NCBI GenBank assembly: GCA_023415275.1
Contig: JAEZLJ010000007.1
Span: 1-16,391 of the forward strand
Origin: Bacteroidota bacterium
GTDB lineage: Bacteria > Bacteroidota > Bacteroidia > Chitinophagales > Chitinophagaceae
Length of the DNA: 16,391 nucleotides
Direction: 5' to 3'
This document shows, piece after piece, positions 1 through 7,426 of the stretch. The position numbers were made by a program, and so were the translations under genes. Within the stretch, counting starts at the first letter, position 1; each line of letters opens with the position of its first letter. The notes below the pieces were generated by a model. It worked only from the letters and a program-made list of their open reading frames with translations. It searched no databases and had not been told where the DNA came from.

Positions 1-192
1 ACTCCGTGCCCGCACGGAGTATCCCGGGCGTAGATAGGGAGTTCCTATACCGGAGGTGGGTAGCACCTAGCCACTTGACTTGGAGGAAGATGTGATAAGA
101 ATGGATCGCTAACTTTTTTGAAATTGCCGTAAGCCTGAAGAAATTATTAGATGTATCAGCCTCGAGCCGGGTTGGCGAACTAACTTTGTAGT
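1..192. other. Gene-free left edge with three successive hairpins
   Basis: No convincing coding frame is present. The first 20 bases form a perfect 9-bp inverted repeat around a 2-nt centre. Two more short hairpins follow: ATAGG/CCTAT (34-38 with 44-48, loop GAGTT) and AGGTG/CACCT (54-58 with 64-68, loop GGTAG). Positions 1-100 look more GC-rich than the rest of the window, which suggests a structured RNA or the end of an upstream transcript cut by the window edge. It does not match any RNA family that I can recognise (tmRNA, RNase P, SRP RNA, tRNA and common riboswitches were considered). From about 100 onward the sequence is ordinary AT-rich spacer leading into the promoter of the next gene. 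Confidence 0.4.
181..188 (+). promoter_or_regulatory. Bacteroidota -7 element (TAACTTTG) of the DUF255 gene
   Basis: TAACTTTG is an exact match to the Bacteroidota -7 consensus TAnnTTTG. It ends 4 nt before the ATG at 193, so transcription should begin at or within a base or two of the start codon. I see no clear -33 TTG at the usual distance, which lowers confidence. Confidence 0.55.
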
Positions 193-2256
193 ATGCACCC
201 TCATACCAACCGGCTTATCAATGAGTCCAGTCCTTACCTGCAACAGCATGCCCATAACCCTGTGGATTGGTATCCGTACAGTGAAGAAGCCTTTCAAAAA
301 GCTAAGGAAGAAAATAAACCGGTGCTGATAAGCATTGGATATGCAGCCTGTCACTGGTGTCATGTGATGGAAAGAGAGAGTTTTGAAAATGAGCAGGTGG
401 CTGAGATCATGAACCAGAATTTCATCAACATCAAAGTAGATAGAGAAGAGCGACCGGATGTGGATCATATTTATATGGATGCCGTTCAGGCCATCAGTGG
501 GAGTGGAGGCTGGCCACTGAATGTATTTCTGACCCCTGACAAGAAACCTTTTTATGGTGGCACATACTTTCCGCCGCAAAGAGCATTCAACCGGGCATCC
601 TGGACAGAGGTGCTATTATCTGTAGCAGAAGCCTTCCAGGAGAAGAAGGAAGAAATTGAAACCCAGGCCAACAATCTTACAGAACATTTAAAGGCCTCTA
701 ACTTATTTGGAATTTCCAACTCAAAGCAATTTGCGTTCACCCCACAAAGTATGGATGATGCTTTTCAGAATGTGATGAACATGGCGGATAGGGAATGGGG
801 TGGTTTTGGCAAAGCCCCAAAGTTTCCTCAAACCTTTACCATTTCCTTCCTGCTGCAATATCACCAGTTGGTAGAGAAGAAAAATGCCTCAAATGAACAA
901 ACGGGTGAATTTCCTGCTTTGCAGCAGGCCCTGTTAAGCCTGGATAAGATGGCGCAGGGTGGGATCTATGACCAGGTTGGGGGTGGGTTTGCCAGATACT
1001 CAACTGATACTGAATGGCTTGCGCCGCATTTTGAAAAAATGTTGTATGATAATGCCCTTCTGGTAGGCTGCTATACAGATGCCTTTAAGTTGACAGGTAA
1101 CAAGAACTATTTAAAAGTGATAGAGGAGACCTTAAGTTTTGTGGAAAGGGAGTTGATGCATGGGCAGGGGGGCTTTTATAGTGCTTTGGATGCTGATAGT
1201 GAAGGAGAGGAGGGGATGTTTTACACCTGGACCCACGAGGAAATCAAAGAATTGCTGCAGGAAGATGCGGGGGCATTTGCGGGTTTTTTTGATATACAGC
1301 CAGGCGGAAACTGGGAAGGCAAAGCCATTCCCTGGATCCAGGTGCCTGTTGAAGCTTATGCCCAGCAGCATGAATTGGAAACGGCAGCACTGGAAACCAT
1401 TTTAGAAAGGGGTAAGGCAAAGTTGATGAAAGAGCGGGGCAAAAGAGCGAGGCCATTGCTTGACGATAAGGTGTTACTGGGGTGGAATGCCCTGATGAAC
1501 ATAGCCTATACAAAAGCCTATGCAGCCACTGGTAACCTGCACTATTGCTCTGTGGCAGAAAAGAATATGGAATTTCTATTGCGTGCCTTCAGGGCCGAAG
1601 ACGGTGGTTTTTTTCATACCTGGAAAGATAAGGCGGCCCGGTTCCCGGCTTTTTTGGATGATTATGCCAACCTGGTAGCCGCGCTGGTGGAGTTGGGGCA
1701 GGTAACGGCAAATTTTCACTGGTTTGACATAGCCCGGGACATTACAGAATGGGTCACTACGCATTTTTCGGACGAGGATTCCCTGTTTTTTTATTTTACC
1801 GGTCAGCAGCAGGAAGACGTGCTGGTGCGCAAAAAGGAAATATATGATGGCGCTACGCCTTCGGGTAACTCCACCATGGCAAGGAACCTTTATAAACTTT
1901 CTATTATATATGACCGGCCTGAATGGAGGGAAAGGTCCCAGGCGATGACAGCAGCCCTGGGGGAGGTCATTTTGAAGTATCCCACCTCTTTTGGGGTATG
2001 GCTGTCACATTTATTTGAAATTATTTTTGGCACCAACGAGATAGCTATCCTGGGTAAAAATGCGCAATTATACCTGGGAAAAATACTAGGGGTTTTTATC
2101 CCCTTTAACCTGGTAATGGCAGCTGAAAAATCGGACCCAAAGTATCCATTATTGGCTGGAAAGGCTGATTCCGAGGGTATTTGCATCTATTTGTGCAGAA
2201 ATTACGCATGCCGGCAACCTGTAGATTCCGTAGGCGGTTTGATTGATTTACTATAG
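193..2256 (+). CDS. DUF255 / YyaL-type thioredoxin-domain protein
   Basis: A 687-residue protein of the DUF255 family (bacterial YyaL, animal SPATA20). Residues about 1-165 form a thioredoxin-like domain that opens with the family signature NRLINESSPYLQQHAHNPVDW and carries a CHWCH redox motif (Cys53, Cys56), followed by DREERPDVD and GGWPLNVFLTP. The rest, roughly 200-600, resembles the family's six-hairpin alpha/alpha-barrel region, with APKFPQ and HFEKMLYDNA visible. Family members are cytosolic; their substrate and reaction are not established, so no gene symbol is given. The length is normal for the family. The 193 start is favoured because the signature begins within six residues of it and the next in-frame Met is residue 59. 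The gene appears to be monocistronic, with a -7 element directly upstream and a palindromic terminator candidate downstream. Confidence 0.9.
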   Translation: MHPHTNRLINESSPYLQQHAHNPVDWYPYSEEAFQKAKEENKPVLISIGYAACHWCHVMERESFENEQVAEIMNQNFINIKVDREERPDVDHIYMDAVQAISGSGGWPLNVFLTPDKKPFYGGTYFPPQRAFNRASWTEVLLSVAEAFQEKKEEIETQANNLTEHLKASNLFGISNSKQFAFTPQSMDDAFQNVMNMADREWGGFGKAPKFPQTFTISFLLQYHQLVEKKNASNEQTGEFPALQQALLSLDKMAQGGIYDQVGGGFARYSTDTEWLAPHFEKMLYDNALLVGCYTDAFKLTGNKNYLKVIEETLSFVERELMHGQGGFYSALDADSEGEEGMFYTWTHEEIKELLQEDAGAFAGFFDIQPGGNWEGKAIPWIQVPVEAYAQQHELETAALETILERGKAKLMKERGKRARPLLDDKVLLGWNALMNIAYTKAYAATGNLHYCSVAEKNMEFLLRAFRAEDGGFFHTWKDKAARFPAFLDDYANLVAALVELGQVTANFHWFDIARDITEWVTTHFSDEDSLFFYFTGQQQEDVLVRKKEIYDGATPSGNSTMARNLYKLSIIYDRPEWRERSQAMTAALGEVILKYPTSFGVWLSHLFEIIFGTNEIAILGKNAQLYLGKILGVFIPFNLVMAAEKSDPKYPLLAGKADSEGICIYLCRNYACRQPVDSVGGLIDLL

Positions 2257-2316
2257 TGAAATAATTTTTAAACTGTTGCCACAATAATCATATTAATGAA
2301 CCGTTTTTGATGGTAC

Positions 2317-2334
2317 GCCTAAAAATTTTTAGGC
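2317..2334 (+). terminator. Perfect palindrome, likely terminator of the DUF255 gene
   Basis: GCCTAAAAA followed directly by TTTTTAGGC is an 18-bp perfect palindrome lying 60 nt past the DUF255 stop. As RNA it folds into a hairpin with a GC base and an A/U top, followed by CUCUU. The U tract lies partly within the stem rather than after it, so termination is plausible but not textbook. Its symmetry would allow action on either strand. Confidence 0.5.
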
Positions 2335-2391
2335 CTCTTGGAAATGAGAAAAATAAATTTTAACCTTGTGTTATCGTTGATCTCAAAACGT

Positions 2392-2399
2392 TATATTTG
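2392..2399 (+). promoter_or_regulatory. -7 element (TATATTTG) of the gldK operon
   Basis: TATATTTG fits the Bacteroidota consensus TAnnTTTG. A TTG at 2366-2368 lies 23 nt upstream and may serve as the -33 element. Predicted transcription starts around 2403-2405, giving a leader of about 12 nt before the ATG at 2416. This position also argues against a longer gldK starting at the TTG at 2338, since that would place the promoter inside the gene. Confidence 0.6.
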
Positions 2400-2415
2400 C
2401 CCAATACCCTTGAGT

Positions 2416-3717
2416 ATGAAAATGAAAAACCACTACTACACTCTAACTGCGCTTGCAGCTACCATCCTATTTGCAAGTTGCGGAATCATCGGAAAAAAAG
2501 ACAAAGGCGGAATGCTACCGAACGACGGTCAGCTGCATGGAATTGCACCTGGCAATAAGTACGTACTGCCTAAGCCTCCCGGAATGGTGTACATTCCGCA
2601 GGGTACCTTTCATATGGGACCCAGCGATGAAGATCCTGCTTATGCATTCAGCGCCCGTAACCGTTCAGTGTCAATCAGTGGTTTTTGGATGGATGCCACT
2701 GAGATCACCAACAATGAGTACCGCCAGTTTGTATGGTGGGTAAGAGACTCCATTGCCGCCAAAAAGCTAGGCTATGTAAAAGCTGATGGCGATGGCAATG
2801 AATATGTTGACTGGAACAAGATGAAGACGGTTAAATGGAACGATCCAAAAGTAATGGAGCAAATGGCCGACCTGATCCTGGCTCCAGAGGACCGTATCTT
2901 TGGCAAGAAAGAAATTGACGCCTCCAAGCTGATCTATCATTCAGAGACCTTTGACCTGAAAGAAGCAGCCAAGAGGGAAAATGCCAATAAACCCCGCTCT
3001 GCATTCCTTATTAAAAGAGATGAAAAGATTTACCCGGATACCCTGGTTTGGATCCGCGACTTCTCCTATTCTTATAATGAGCCAATGACCAAGCGCTACT
3101 TCGCTCACCCTGCCTTTGGTAACTACCCTGTGGTAGGTGTGAACTGGAAGCAGGCAAGTGCGTTCTGCGAGTGGAGAACTCAGTACCTGAACTCCTGGCT
3201 GGAATCAAAGAAAAGGGCGCAGGAATCAGACTTCAGGCTTCCAACAGAAGCTCAATGGGAATATGCAGCCCGTGGCGGCCGTTCTCAATCTATGTTCCCC
3301 TGGGGTAACTATTATTTAAGAAACAAAAAAGGTTGCCTGCTGGCCAACTTCAAGCCTGGTCGTGGTAACTATCCTGAAGATGGCGGATTTTACACTGTAC
3401 GTGCCGATGCTTACTGGCCTAATGATTTTGGGCTGTATTGCATGAGTGGTAACGTAGCTGAGTGGACTTCCTCTATTTACTATGAGGGATCTTATACCTT
3501 CCAGCACGATATGAACCCAGATGTTCGCTGGAATGCAAAAGATTCTGATCCTCCCAAAATGAAACGTAAAGTAATTCGTGGCGGTAGCTGGAAAGATGTG
3601 GGTTATTACCTGCAGACCGGTACCCGTACCTACGAATACCAGGACTCAACAAAATCTTATATAGGCTTCCGTACGGTAATTGATTTGCCTGCGCAGTCTG
3701 GTGGTCGTCGCAAATAA
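2416..3717 (+). CDS. gldK: GldK/PorK, T9SS outer-membrane ring lipoprotein
   Basis: A 433-residue lipoprotein that, with GldN, forms the large periplasmic ring of the type IX secretion system attached to the outer membrane. The signal peptide starts MKMKNHYYT and ends in the lipobox LFASC, placing the lipidated Cys at residue 22. The mature protein has a formylglycine-generating-enzyme-like fold, shown by GMVYIPQGTFHMG, FWMDATEITNNEYRQF, FRLPTEAQWEYAARGG, MSGNVAEWTSS and RGGSW...GFR. The segment from RGGSW to GFR, where true formylglycine-generating enzymes carry their catalytic cysteines, has no cysteine here, in keeping with a structural rather than enzymatic role. The start at 2416 is chosen because it gives a normal signal peptide and lies just after a -7 element; ATG 2422 is also possible. 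It is the first gene of gldKLMN and is followed by a 106-nt gap before gldL. Confidence 0.95.
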   Translation: MKMKNHYYTLTALAATILFASCGIIGKKDKGGMLPNDGQLHGIAPGNKYVLPKPPGMVYIPQGTFHMGPSDEDPAYAFSARNRSVSISGFWMDATEITNNEYRQFVWWVRDSIAAKKLGYVKADGDGNEYVDWNKMKTVKWNDPKVMEQMADLILAPEDRIFGKKEIDASKLIYHSETFDLKEAAKRENANKPRSAFLIKRDEKIYPDTLVWIRDFSYSYNEPMTKRYFAHPAFGNYPVVGVNWKQASAFCEWRTQYLNSWLESKKRAQESDFRLPTEAQWEYAARGGRSQSMFPWGNYYLRNKKGCLLANFKPGRGNYPEDGGFYTVRADAYWPNDFGLYCMSGNVAEWTSSIYYEGSYTFQHDMNPDVRWNAKDSDPPKMKRKVIRGGSWKDVGYYLQTGTRTYEYQDSTKSYIGFRTVIDLPAQSGGRRK

Positions 3718-3741
3718 TTAATAATACATAGTAATGTGTTA

Positions 3742-3758
3742 GAGGTTTTTGCGACCTC
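3742..3758 (+). other. Small intercistronic hairpin between gldK and gldL
   Basis: GAGGT (3742-3746) pairs with ACCTC (3754-3758) around a 7-nt loop. No strong U tract follows, so it is a weak terminator at best. It could act as a partial attenuator or as an RNA-stability element adjusting gldK against gldL expression; that role is inferred from position only. Confidence 0.35.
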
Positions 3759-3780
3759 CATTAACCTTATTTCTATTAGT

Positions 3781-3809
3781 ACCGAAAATTTATAACCAAC
3801 CATTCTTTT
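3781..3809 (+). repeat. Shared block upstream of gldL
   Basis: Contains ACCGAAAA (3781-3788), AACCAACC (3794-3801) and ACCATTCTTT (3799-3808). The same three blocks, differently spaced, occur in front of gldM. It sits 14 nt before the gldL start. Function unknown; a translation or mRNA-processing signal is possible. Confidence 0.45.
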
Positions 3810-3823
3810 AAAAACAATGTCTT

Positions 3824-4579
3824 ATGGCAGCAGCTATTCCTCCTAAAGTAAGTAAAATCGTAGACGTATTCGTATCTATCGCAGCCGCAGTAGTAATCTG
3901 GGGTGCATTAAGAAAGATCCTTCACGCACCAGATGCCGATATCTGGTTAAAAATAGGTTTGACAACAGAAGCACTGGTGTTCCTGGTGTATGGTATCCTG
4001 TATTTACGTTATCCTGCAGTTGACGAGCATGCTGGTCATGCAGTTGCTGCAGCTCCTGGCGATGTTTTGGGATCATTGGACAAGGCCATGCTGGCCGCTG
4101 ACATCACTCCAACTAACTTAAACCGTTTGGGTGAAGGTTTCAAAAAACTGAATACTACCATCAGCAACATGAATGACATCACTGATGTAGTAGCAGCTAC
4201 AGGTGATTACACTCAGAAAACAAGAGAAGTAACACAGGCTTTAGGCAGCGTTAAAGATGCTTATGTTAATGCCGCTAACTCAGTAGGGGCTTTCAATGCC
4301 GCTTCTGATGGCGCCAGGATCTTCCACGACCAGATCCAGGTATTGACCAAAAACCTGTCTTCCCTGAATACCATTTACGAATTGGAATTACAGGAAAGCA
4401 ACAATCACCTGAAAGCCCTGAACCAGTTCTATGGTAAGTTGGCTGAGGCTTCCAGCGTAATGACCGGAACAGCCGATGATGCCAAGAAAGTGCAGGAGCA
4501 GGTGGCAACGTTAGGTAACAATTTAGGTAGGCTGAACAATATCTATGGCAATATGCTGAGTGCTATGCAGGGAAGATAA
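3824..4579 (+). CDS. gldL: GldL/PorL, T9SS motor membrane subunit
   Basis: A 251-residue inner-membrane protein that, with GldM, forms the proton-motive-force-driven motor powering T9SS secretion and gliding. Two transmembrane helices are visible: about residues 13-30 (VFVSIAAAVVIWGAL) and 41-62 (LKIGLTTEALVFLVYGILYL). The second contains Glu49 within GLTTEAL, corresponding to the conserved membrane glutamate of Flavobacterium GldL; Lys31 in GALRK matches the conserved lysine of helix 1. The remainder, about 75-251, is a cytoplasmic, helix-rich domain full of Asn, Leu and Ala. The start gives the short N-terminus usual for the family. It lies 106 nt after gldK and 73 nt before gldM. Both flanking gaps hold shared sequence blocks, so gldL may have its own expression signals within the operon. 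Confidence 0.95.
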   Translation: MAAAIPPKVSKIVDVFVSIAAAVVIWGALRKILHAPDADIWLKIGLTTEALVFLVYGILYLRYPAVDEHAGHAVAAAPGDVLGSLDKAMLAADITPTNLNRLGEGFKKLNTTISNMNDITDVVAATGDYTQKTREVTQALGSVKDAYVNAANSVGAFNAASDGARIFHDQIQVLTKNLSSLNTIYELELQESNNHLKALNQFYGKLAEASSVMTGTADDAKKVQEQVATLGNNLGRLNNIYGNMLSAMQGR

Positions 4580-4605
4580 TATCCTGACCGCATACACGTT
4601 ATATA

Positions 4606-4630
4606 AACCAACCGAAAAACCATTCTTTAA
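4606..4630 (+). repeat. Shared block upstream of gldM
   Basis: Contains AACCAACC (4606-4613), ACCGAAAA (4611-4618) and ACCATTCTTT (4619-4628), the same three words found before gldL. It ends 22 nt before the gldM start. The words are in a different order and spacing from the gldL copy, so it is not a simple duplication. Confidence 0.45.
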
Positions 4631-4652
4631 GCGACTAAATAATTGAACCTAT

Positions 4653-6191
4653 ATGTCTCTACCTAAAGAGCCACGGCAAAAGATGATCAACCTGATGTAT
4701 TTGGTGCTAACAGCCCTGTTAGCGCTGAACGTGTCGGCGGAAATCCTGAATGCCTTCAAAACCGTAAATCGTAGTTTAACCAATACTAACAATACGATCA
4801 ATCACTCTACTGAAACGATCATCGGGTCGCTACAGGATAAAATGTCACAACCTGAGTCAAGGCCGAAGGCTGAGATCTGGCTGCCTAAAGCCCAGGCTGC
4901 TGTAGCCCTGACAAAGGACATGAACTCTTATATTGAGAGTTTGAAGAGTGAAATACTTAAGGCCGCAGACTTCGATCCTGCTAAAAACGGAGATTCTTCT
5001 TTCAAGCAGGATAACCTTGATATCGCTACCCGCATCATGGTAGAAGAGAAAAAAGGTAAAAACCTGCACGACCGCCTGGCCAAATACAAAAAGGATCTTT
5101 TGGCCATTGATCCACTGATAGCTAAAGAGTTTGAAAACTCCTTGCAAATAGACCTGGGCGTGCCTCCTACACAGGATAAAGGCAACAAGACCTGGGAGCA
5201 GGCATACTTTCACATGGTGCCAACTGTAGCTGCTGTTACCATGTTGATCAAGTTTCAAAATGACGTGAAGACCTCTGAGAACAGGGTAGTAGCTTTTTGC
5301 CACGAGCAAGTAGGTAAAGTAACTGTTCGTTACGACAGCTTCGGAGCAATCATTGGACAAAGCAGCAATTACCTGATGCCAGGCCAGGATATTGAGATCA
5401 CAGCTGGTGTTGGTGCTTTCAGTAAAGCAGCCTTACCCCAGATCTCTATCGCCGGACAGGGTGCCTCTCTTGACCAGGATGGTGCTGCCCGTTTGAAATT
5501 AAACGGTGGTGGCATTGGAAAACATACCATTCCTGTACATATAGTGTATAAGGACCAGGAAGGTAAAGAGCAGGTGATTGATAAAACCATTGAGTACACA
5601 GTTGGCCAGGCCAACGCTTCTATAGCCCTTGATAAAATGAACGTACTGTATATCGGTGTTGACAACCCTGTAACTATTGCTGCTAGCGGTGGTGGTGATG
5701 ATAAGGTACAGGTAGGCATCAGCGGCGGCGGTGGTTCTATCAACCGCGTAGGAGCCGGTAAATATGTGGTTCGTGTGAACAGCGTTACCGACGATGCCAA
5801 GATCACTGTATCAGTTGATGGTAAAGTGGCTGGTGTTTCCCAGTTCCGTGTACGTACCATTCCTGACCCGGTAGCTACCATTGGTGGTTATGCTTCCGGT
5901 GAGAACATCAACGCCGGTGCCTTCAAAGCCCAGGCTGGTGTGGGTGCTTACATCAAAGATTTTCCTTTTGACTTAAAATATGGCGTTACCAGCTTCTCTA
6001 TCACTATTGATAATGATGAAGGTGATGTGGAAACAGCTGATTGTACTGGAAATACCTGGAATGGTAAGGCCCAGAGCATGATCAGCAGGCTGGTAAAACC
6101 AGGCAGGTTAGTAACCGTAGATGGTATCCGTGCTACGGGTCCTGATGGAAGGTCCAGGAAGTTGCCATCATTAGTATATTATATTAAATAA
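4653..6191 (+). CDS. gldM: GldM/PorM, T9SS motor periplasmic shaft
   Basis: A 512-residue protein with a single N-terminal transmembrane helix (about 12-31) and a long periplasmic part. It pairs with GldL in the inner membrane and reaches across the periplasm to the GldK-GldN ring, passing on motor movement. The N-terminus PRQKMINLMYLVLTALLALN is the family hallmark. The helix-rich region about 35-225 corresponds to periplasmic domain D1. The Gly- and Val-rich beta region from about 225 to 512 corresponds to D2-D4, with glycine-rich segments such as ISGGGGSINRVGAG. The length is typical. gldN follows after only 12 nt, so the two are almost certainly co-transcribed. Long antisense open frames lie over this gene and are judged to be artefacts. 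Confidence 0.95.
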   Translation: MSLPKEPRQKMINLMYLVLTALLALNVSAEILNAFKTVNRSLTNTNNTINHSTETIIGSLQDKMSQPESRPKAEIWLPKAQAAVALTKDMNSYIESLKSEILKAADFDPAKNGDSSFKQDNLDIATRIMVEEKKGKNLHDRLAKYKKDLLAIDPLIAKEFENSLQIDLGVPPTQDKGNKTWEQAYFHMVPTVAAVTMLIKFQNDVKTSENRVVAFCHEQVGKVTVRYDSFGAIIGQSSNYLMPGQDIEITAGVGAFSKAALPQISIAGQGASLDQDGAARLKLNGGGIGKHTIPVHIVYKDQEGKEQVIDKTIEYTVGQANASIALDKMNVLYIGVDNPVTIAASGGGDDKVQVGISGGGGSINRVGAGKYVVRVNSVTDDAKITVSVDGKVAGVSQFRVRTIPDPVATIGGYASGENINAGAFKAQAGVGAYIKDFPFDLKYGVTSFSITIDNDEGDVETADCTGNTWNGKAQSMISRLVKPGRLVTVDGIRATGPDGRSRKLPSLVYYIK

Positions 6192-6203
6192 AACAGGTTG
6201 AAG

Positions 6204-7217
6204 ATGAAAAACCACATGATAAAGGTTTGCTTCTCACTAGTACTCGGACTGATGTTTATCAATGCAGATGCCCAGCGCACCAGCAGGAAGAGAACTACCG
6301 GTAACGCACCGGCCACCCAGGGAGTGCAGCAGACCGAACAAAATAATGATGTAAAGCCTCCTTCAGGATATAACCCTTATGGAAATATTCCGATTGAAAG
6401 AGATAGTACCAGCAATACGAATGGAGTGGTTAAAAAGTCACTTCGTCCTGATGGCGCTGTAGATAAAAGCTTTATCAATGAGCGTACACCGCTGCCTTAT
6501 GAGCACCTGCGCTGGGATGATGCCCTTTATTCCGAAAAGGTTTGGCGTGAGCTTGACCTTAGGGAAAAAATGAACCAACCTTTCCGTTTTGAAGCAGAAG
6601 ATGATAACGGAAGCCAGATGTTCTTCGACATCCTGATGAATGCTATCAGGAAGGACAGTGTGGTAGCTTTTTCTGATGATCGTTTCACTACTCCTTTAGG
6701 GGAGCAGGAAATGGGAACCCTTACTTCGGGTGGACCATTGGATACCAACGCAGTAAGAGACCCTAATGATCCTAATAAGATCGTAAAATGGGTTGTGTCG
6801 CAGGAAAGCTTTGATCCTAAGGCCATTACAAAGCTTCGTATCAAAGAGGAGTGGGTATTTGACCGTGAAGCCAGCCGCTTGTTTGTAAGGATCCTGGGTA
6901 TAGCTCCAGTGAAGACCATTCAGAGAGGTAACAGTACACAGAATGAAGTAATGTTCTGGGTATATTATCCTGATCTTCGTAAAACACTGGCTAAATACGA
7001 GGTTTATAATCCTAAGAACCTGGGTTATGGCCGTATGACATGGGAGGAGCTTTTTGAAAGCCGCATGTTCAGCAGCTATATTACCAAGTCTACTTTAGAC
7101 AATCCGGGTAATAAGGTGATTCGCCAAATGATCAAGGATCCAATCCTGGCCTTACTGGAAGGAGATAATATTAAAGAGCGCATTTTTAACTATGAGCAGG
7201 ACCTCTGGTCATACTAA
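6204..7217 (+). CDS. gldN: GldN/PorN, T9SS ring protein
   Basis: A 337-residue periplasmic protein that binds GldK lipoprotein to form the T9SS outer-membrane-associated ring and contacts the GldM tip. An N-terminal signal peptide (MKNHMIKVCFSLVLGLMFINADA, with cleavage likely before QRTS) is followed by a low-complexity basic and Gln/Asn-rich stretch. The conserved GldN domain starts around residue 90 (PYEHLRWDDALYSEKVWRELDLREK). The ATG at 6204 is preferred over the in-frame TTG at 6198. ATG 6216 is also possible and would give a more compact signal peptide. It is the last gene of the operon and is followed by a strong terminator. No second gldN-like (gldO) copy is present. Confidence 0.93.
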   Translation: MKNHMIKVCFSLVLGLMFINADAQRTSRKRTTGNAPATQGVQQTEQNNDVKPPSGYNPYGNIPIERDSTSNTNGVVKKSLRPDGAVDKSFINERTPLPYEHLRWDDALYSEKVWRELDLREKMNQPFRFEAEDDNGSQMFFDILMNAIRKDSVVAFSDDRFTTPLGEQEMGTLTSGGPLDTNAVRDPNDPNKIVKWVVSQESFDPKAITKLRIKEEWVFDREASRLFVRILGIAPVKTIQRGNSTQNEVMFWVYYPDLRKTLAKYEVYNPKNLGYGRMTWEELFESRMFSSYITKSTLDNPGNKVIRQMIKDPILALLEGDNIKERIFNYEQDLWSY

Positions 7218-7238
7218 TCAAAGTTGAAATAAAAGAAC

Positions 7239-7262
7239 AATCCCACTTCGGTGGGATTTTTT
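7239..7262 (+). terminator. Strong rho-independent terminator of gldKLMN
   Basis: AATCCCAC (7239-7246) pairs perfectly with GTGGGATT (7251-7258) around the extra-stable TTCG tetraloop, followed by a T run to 7262. It lies 21 nt after the gldN stop. Confidence 0.92.
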
Positions 7263-7276
7263 ATGCCCTGGGGTGA

Positions 7277-7310
7277 GGTAAAAATATTTTTAAAAAATAT
7301 GGCGCTTACC
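7277..7310. repeat. AT-rich inverted repeat between gldN and uvrC
   Basis: ATATTTTT (7284-7291) and AAAAATAT (7293-7300) are perfect reverse complements around one A. An outer GGTAA (7277-7281) can pair with TTACC (7306-7310) across an asymmetric bulge. It lies between convergent genes and its role is unknown; chance is possible in AT-rich spacer. Confidence 0.3.
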
Positions 7311-7371
7311 TGTAGGAATTGTGGTAAATAGTAGTATTTTTAACTTGGTTTTTCATAGGATATTGGATTTT

Positions 7372-7413
7372 AAAAACGGGGCTGAATTTCCATTCCGGCC
7401 CCTTTATTTTTTT
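7372..7413 (-). terminator. Terminator after uvrC, likely bidirectional
   Basis: GGGGC (7378-7382) pairs with GCCCC (7398-7402), and an inner GAAT/ATTC helix closes a TTCC loop. Read on the minus strand, the stem is followed by five U residues, which fits termination of uvrC. Read on the plus strand it is followed by TTTATTTTTTT, so it could also catch read-through from gldN. Confidence 0.75.
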
Positions 7414-7426
7414 AGACCTTCCTACT

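Noticed and set aside
3..95. Short open frame at the left edge that could be the C-terminus of an upstream gene
   Set aside because: The reading is short, resembles no family I know, and the stretch is full of inverted repeats, which fits RNA structure better. It cannot be settled without upstream sequence.
1..100. Known RNA families (tmRNA, RNase P RNA, SRP RNA, tRNA, T-box, common riboswitches)
   Set aside because: None of their conserved core sequences could be found in the stretch.
109..579. 156-residue minus-strand open frame over the start of the DUF255 gene
   Set aside because: Overlaps the conserved thioredoxin domain on the other strand and has no family resemblance.
2338..2415. 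A 26-residue N-terminal extension of gldK from a TTG start
   Set aside because: It would include the -7 promoter element and place extra residues before a normal lipoprotein signal peptide that begins at 2416.
4857..5360. 167-residue antisense open frame inside gldM
   Set aside because: Shadow of gldM with no recognisable domain or start context.
5369..5881. 170-residue antisense open frame inside gldM
   Set aside because: It lies fully within a well-supported gene, has biased composition (Pro, Thr, Ser) and shows no recognisable domain; an artefact of gldM codon use.
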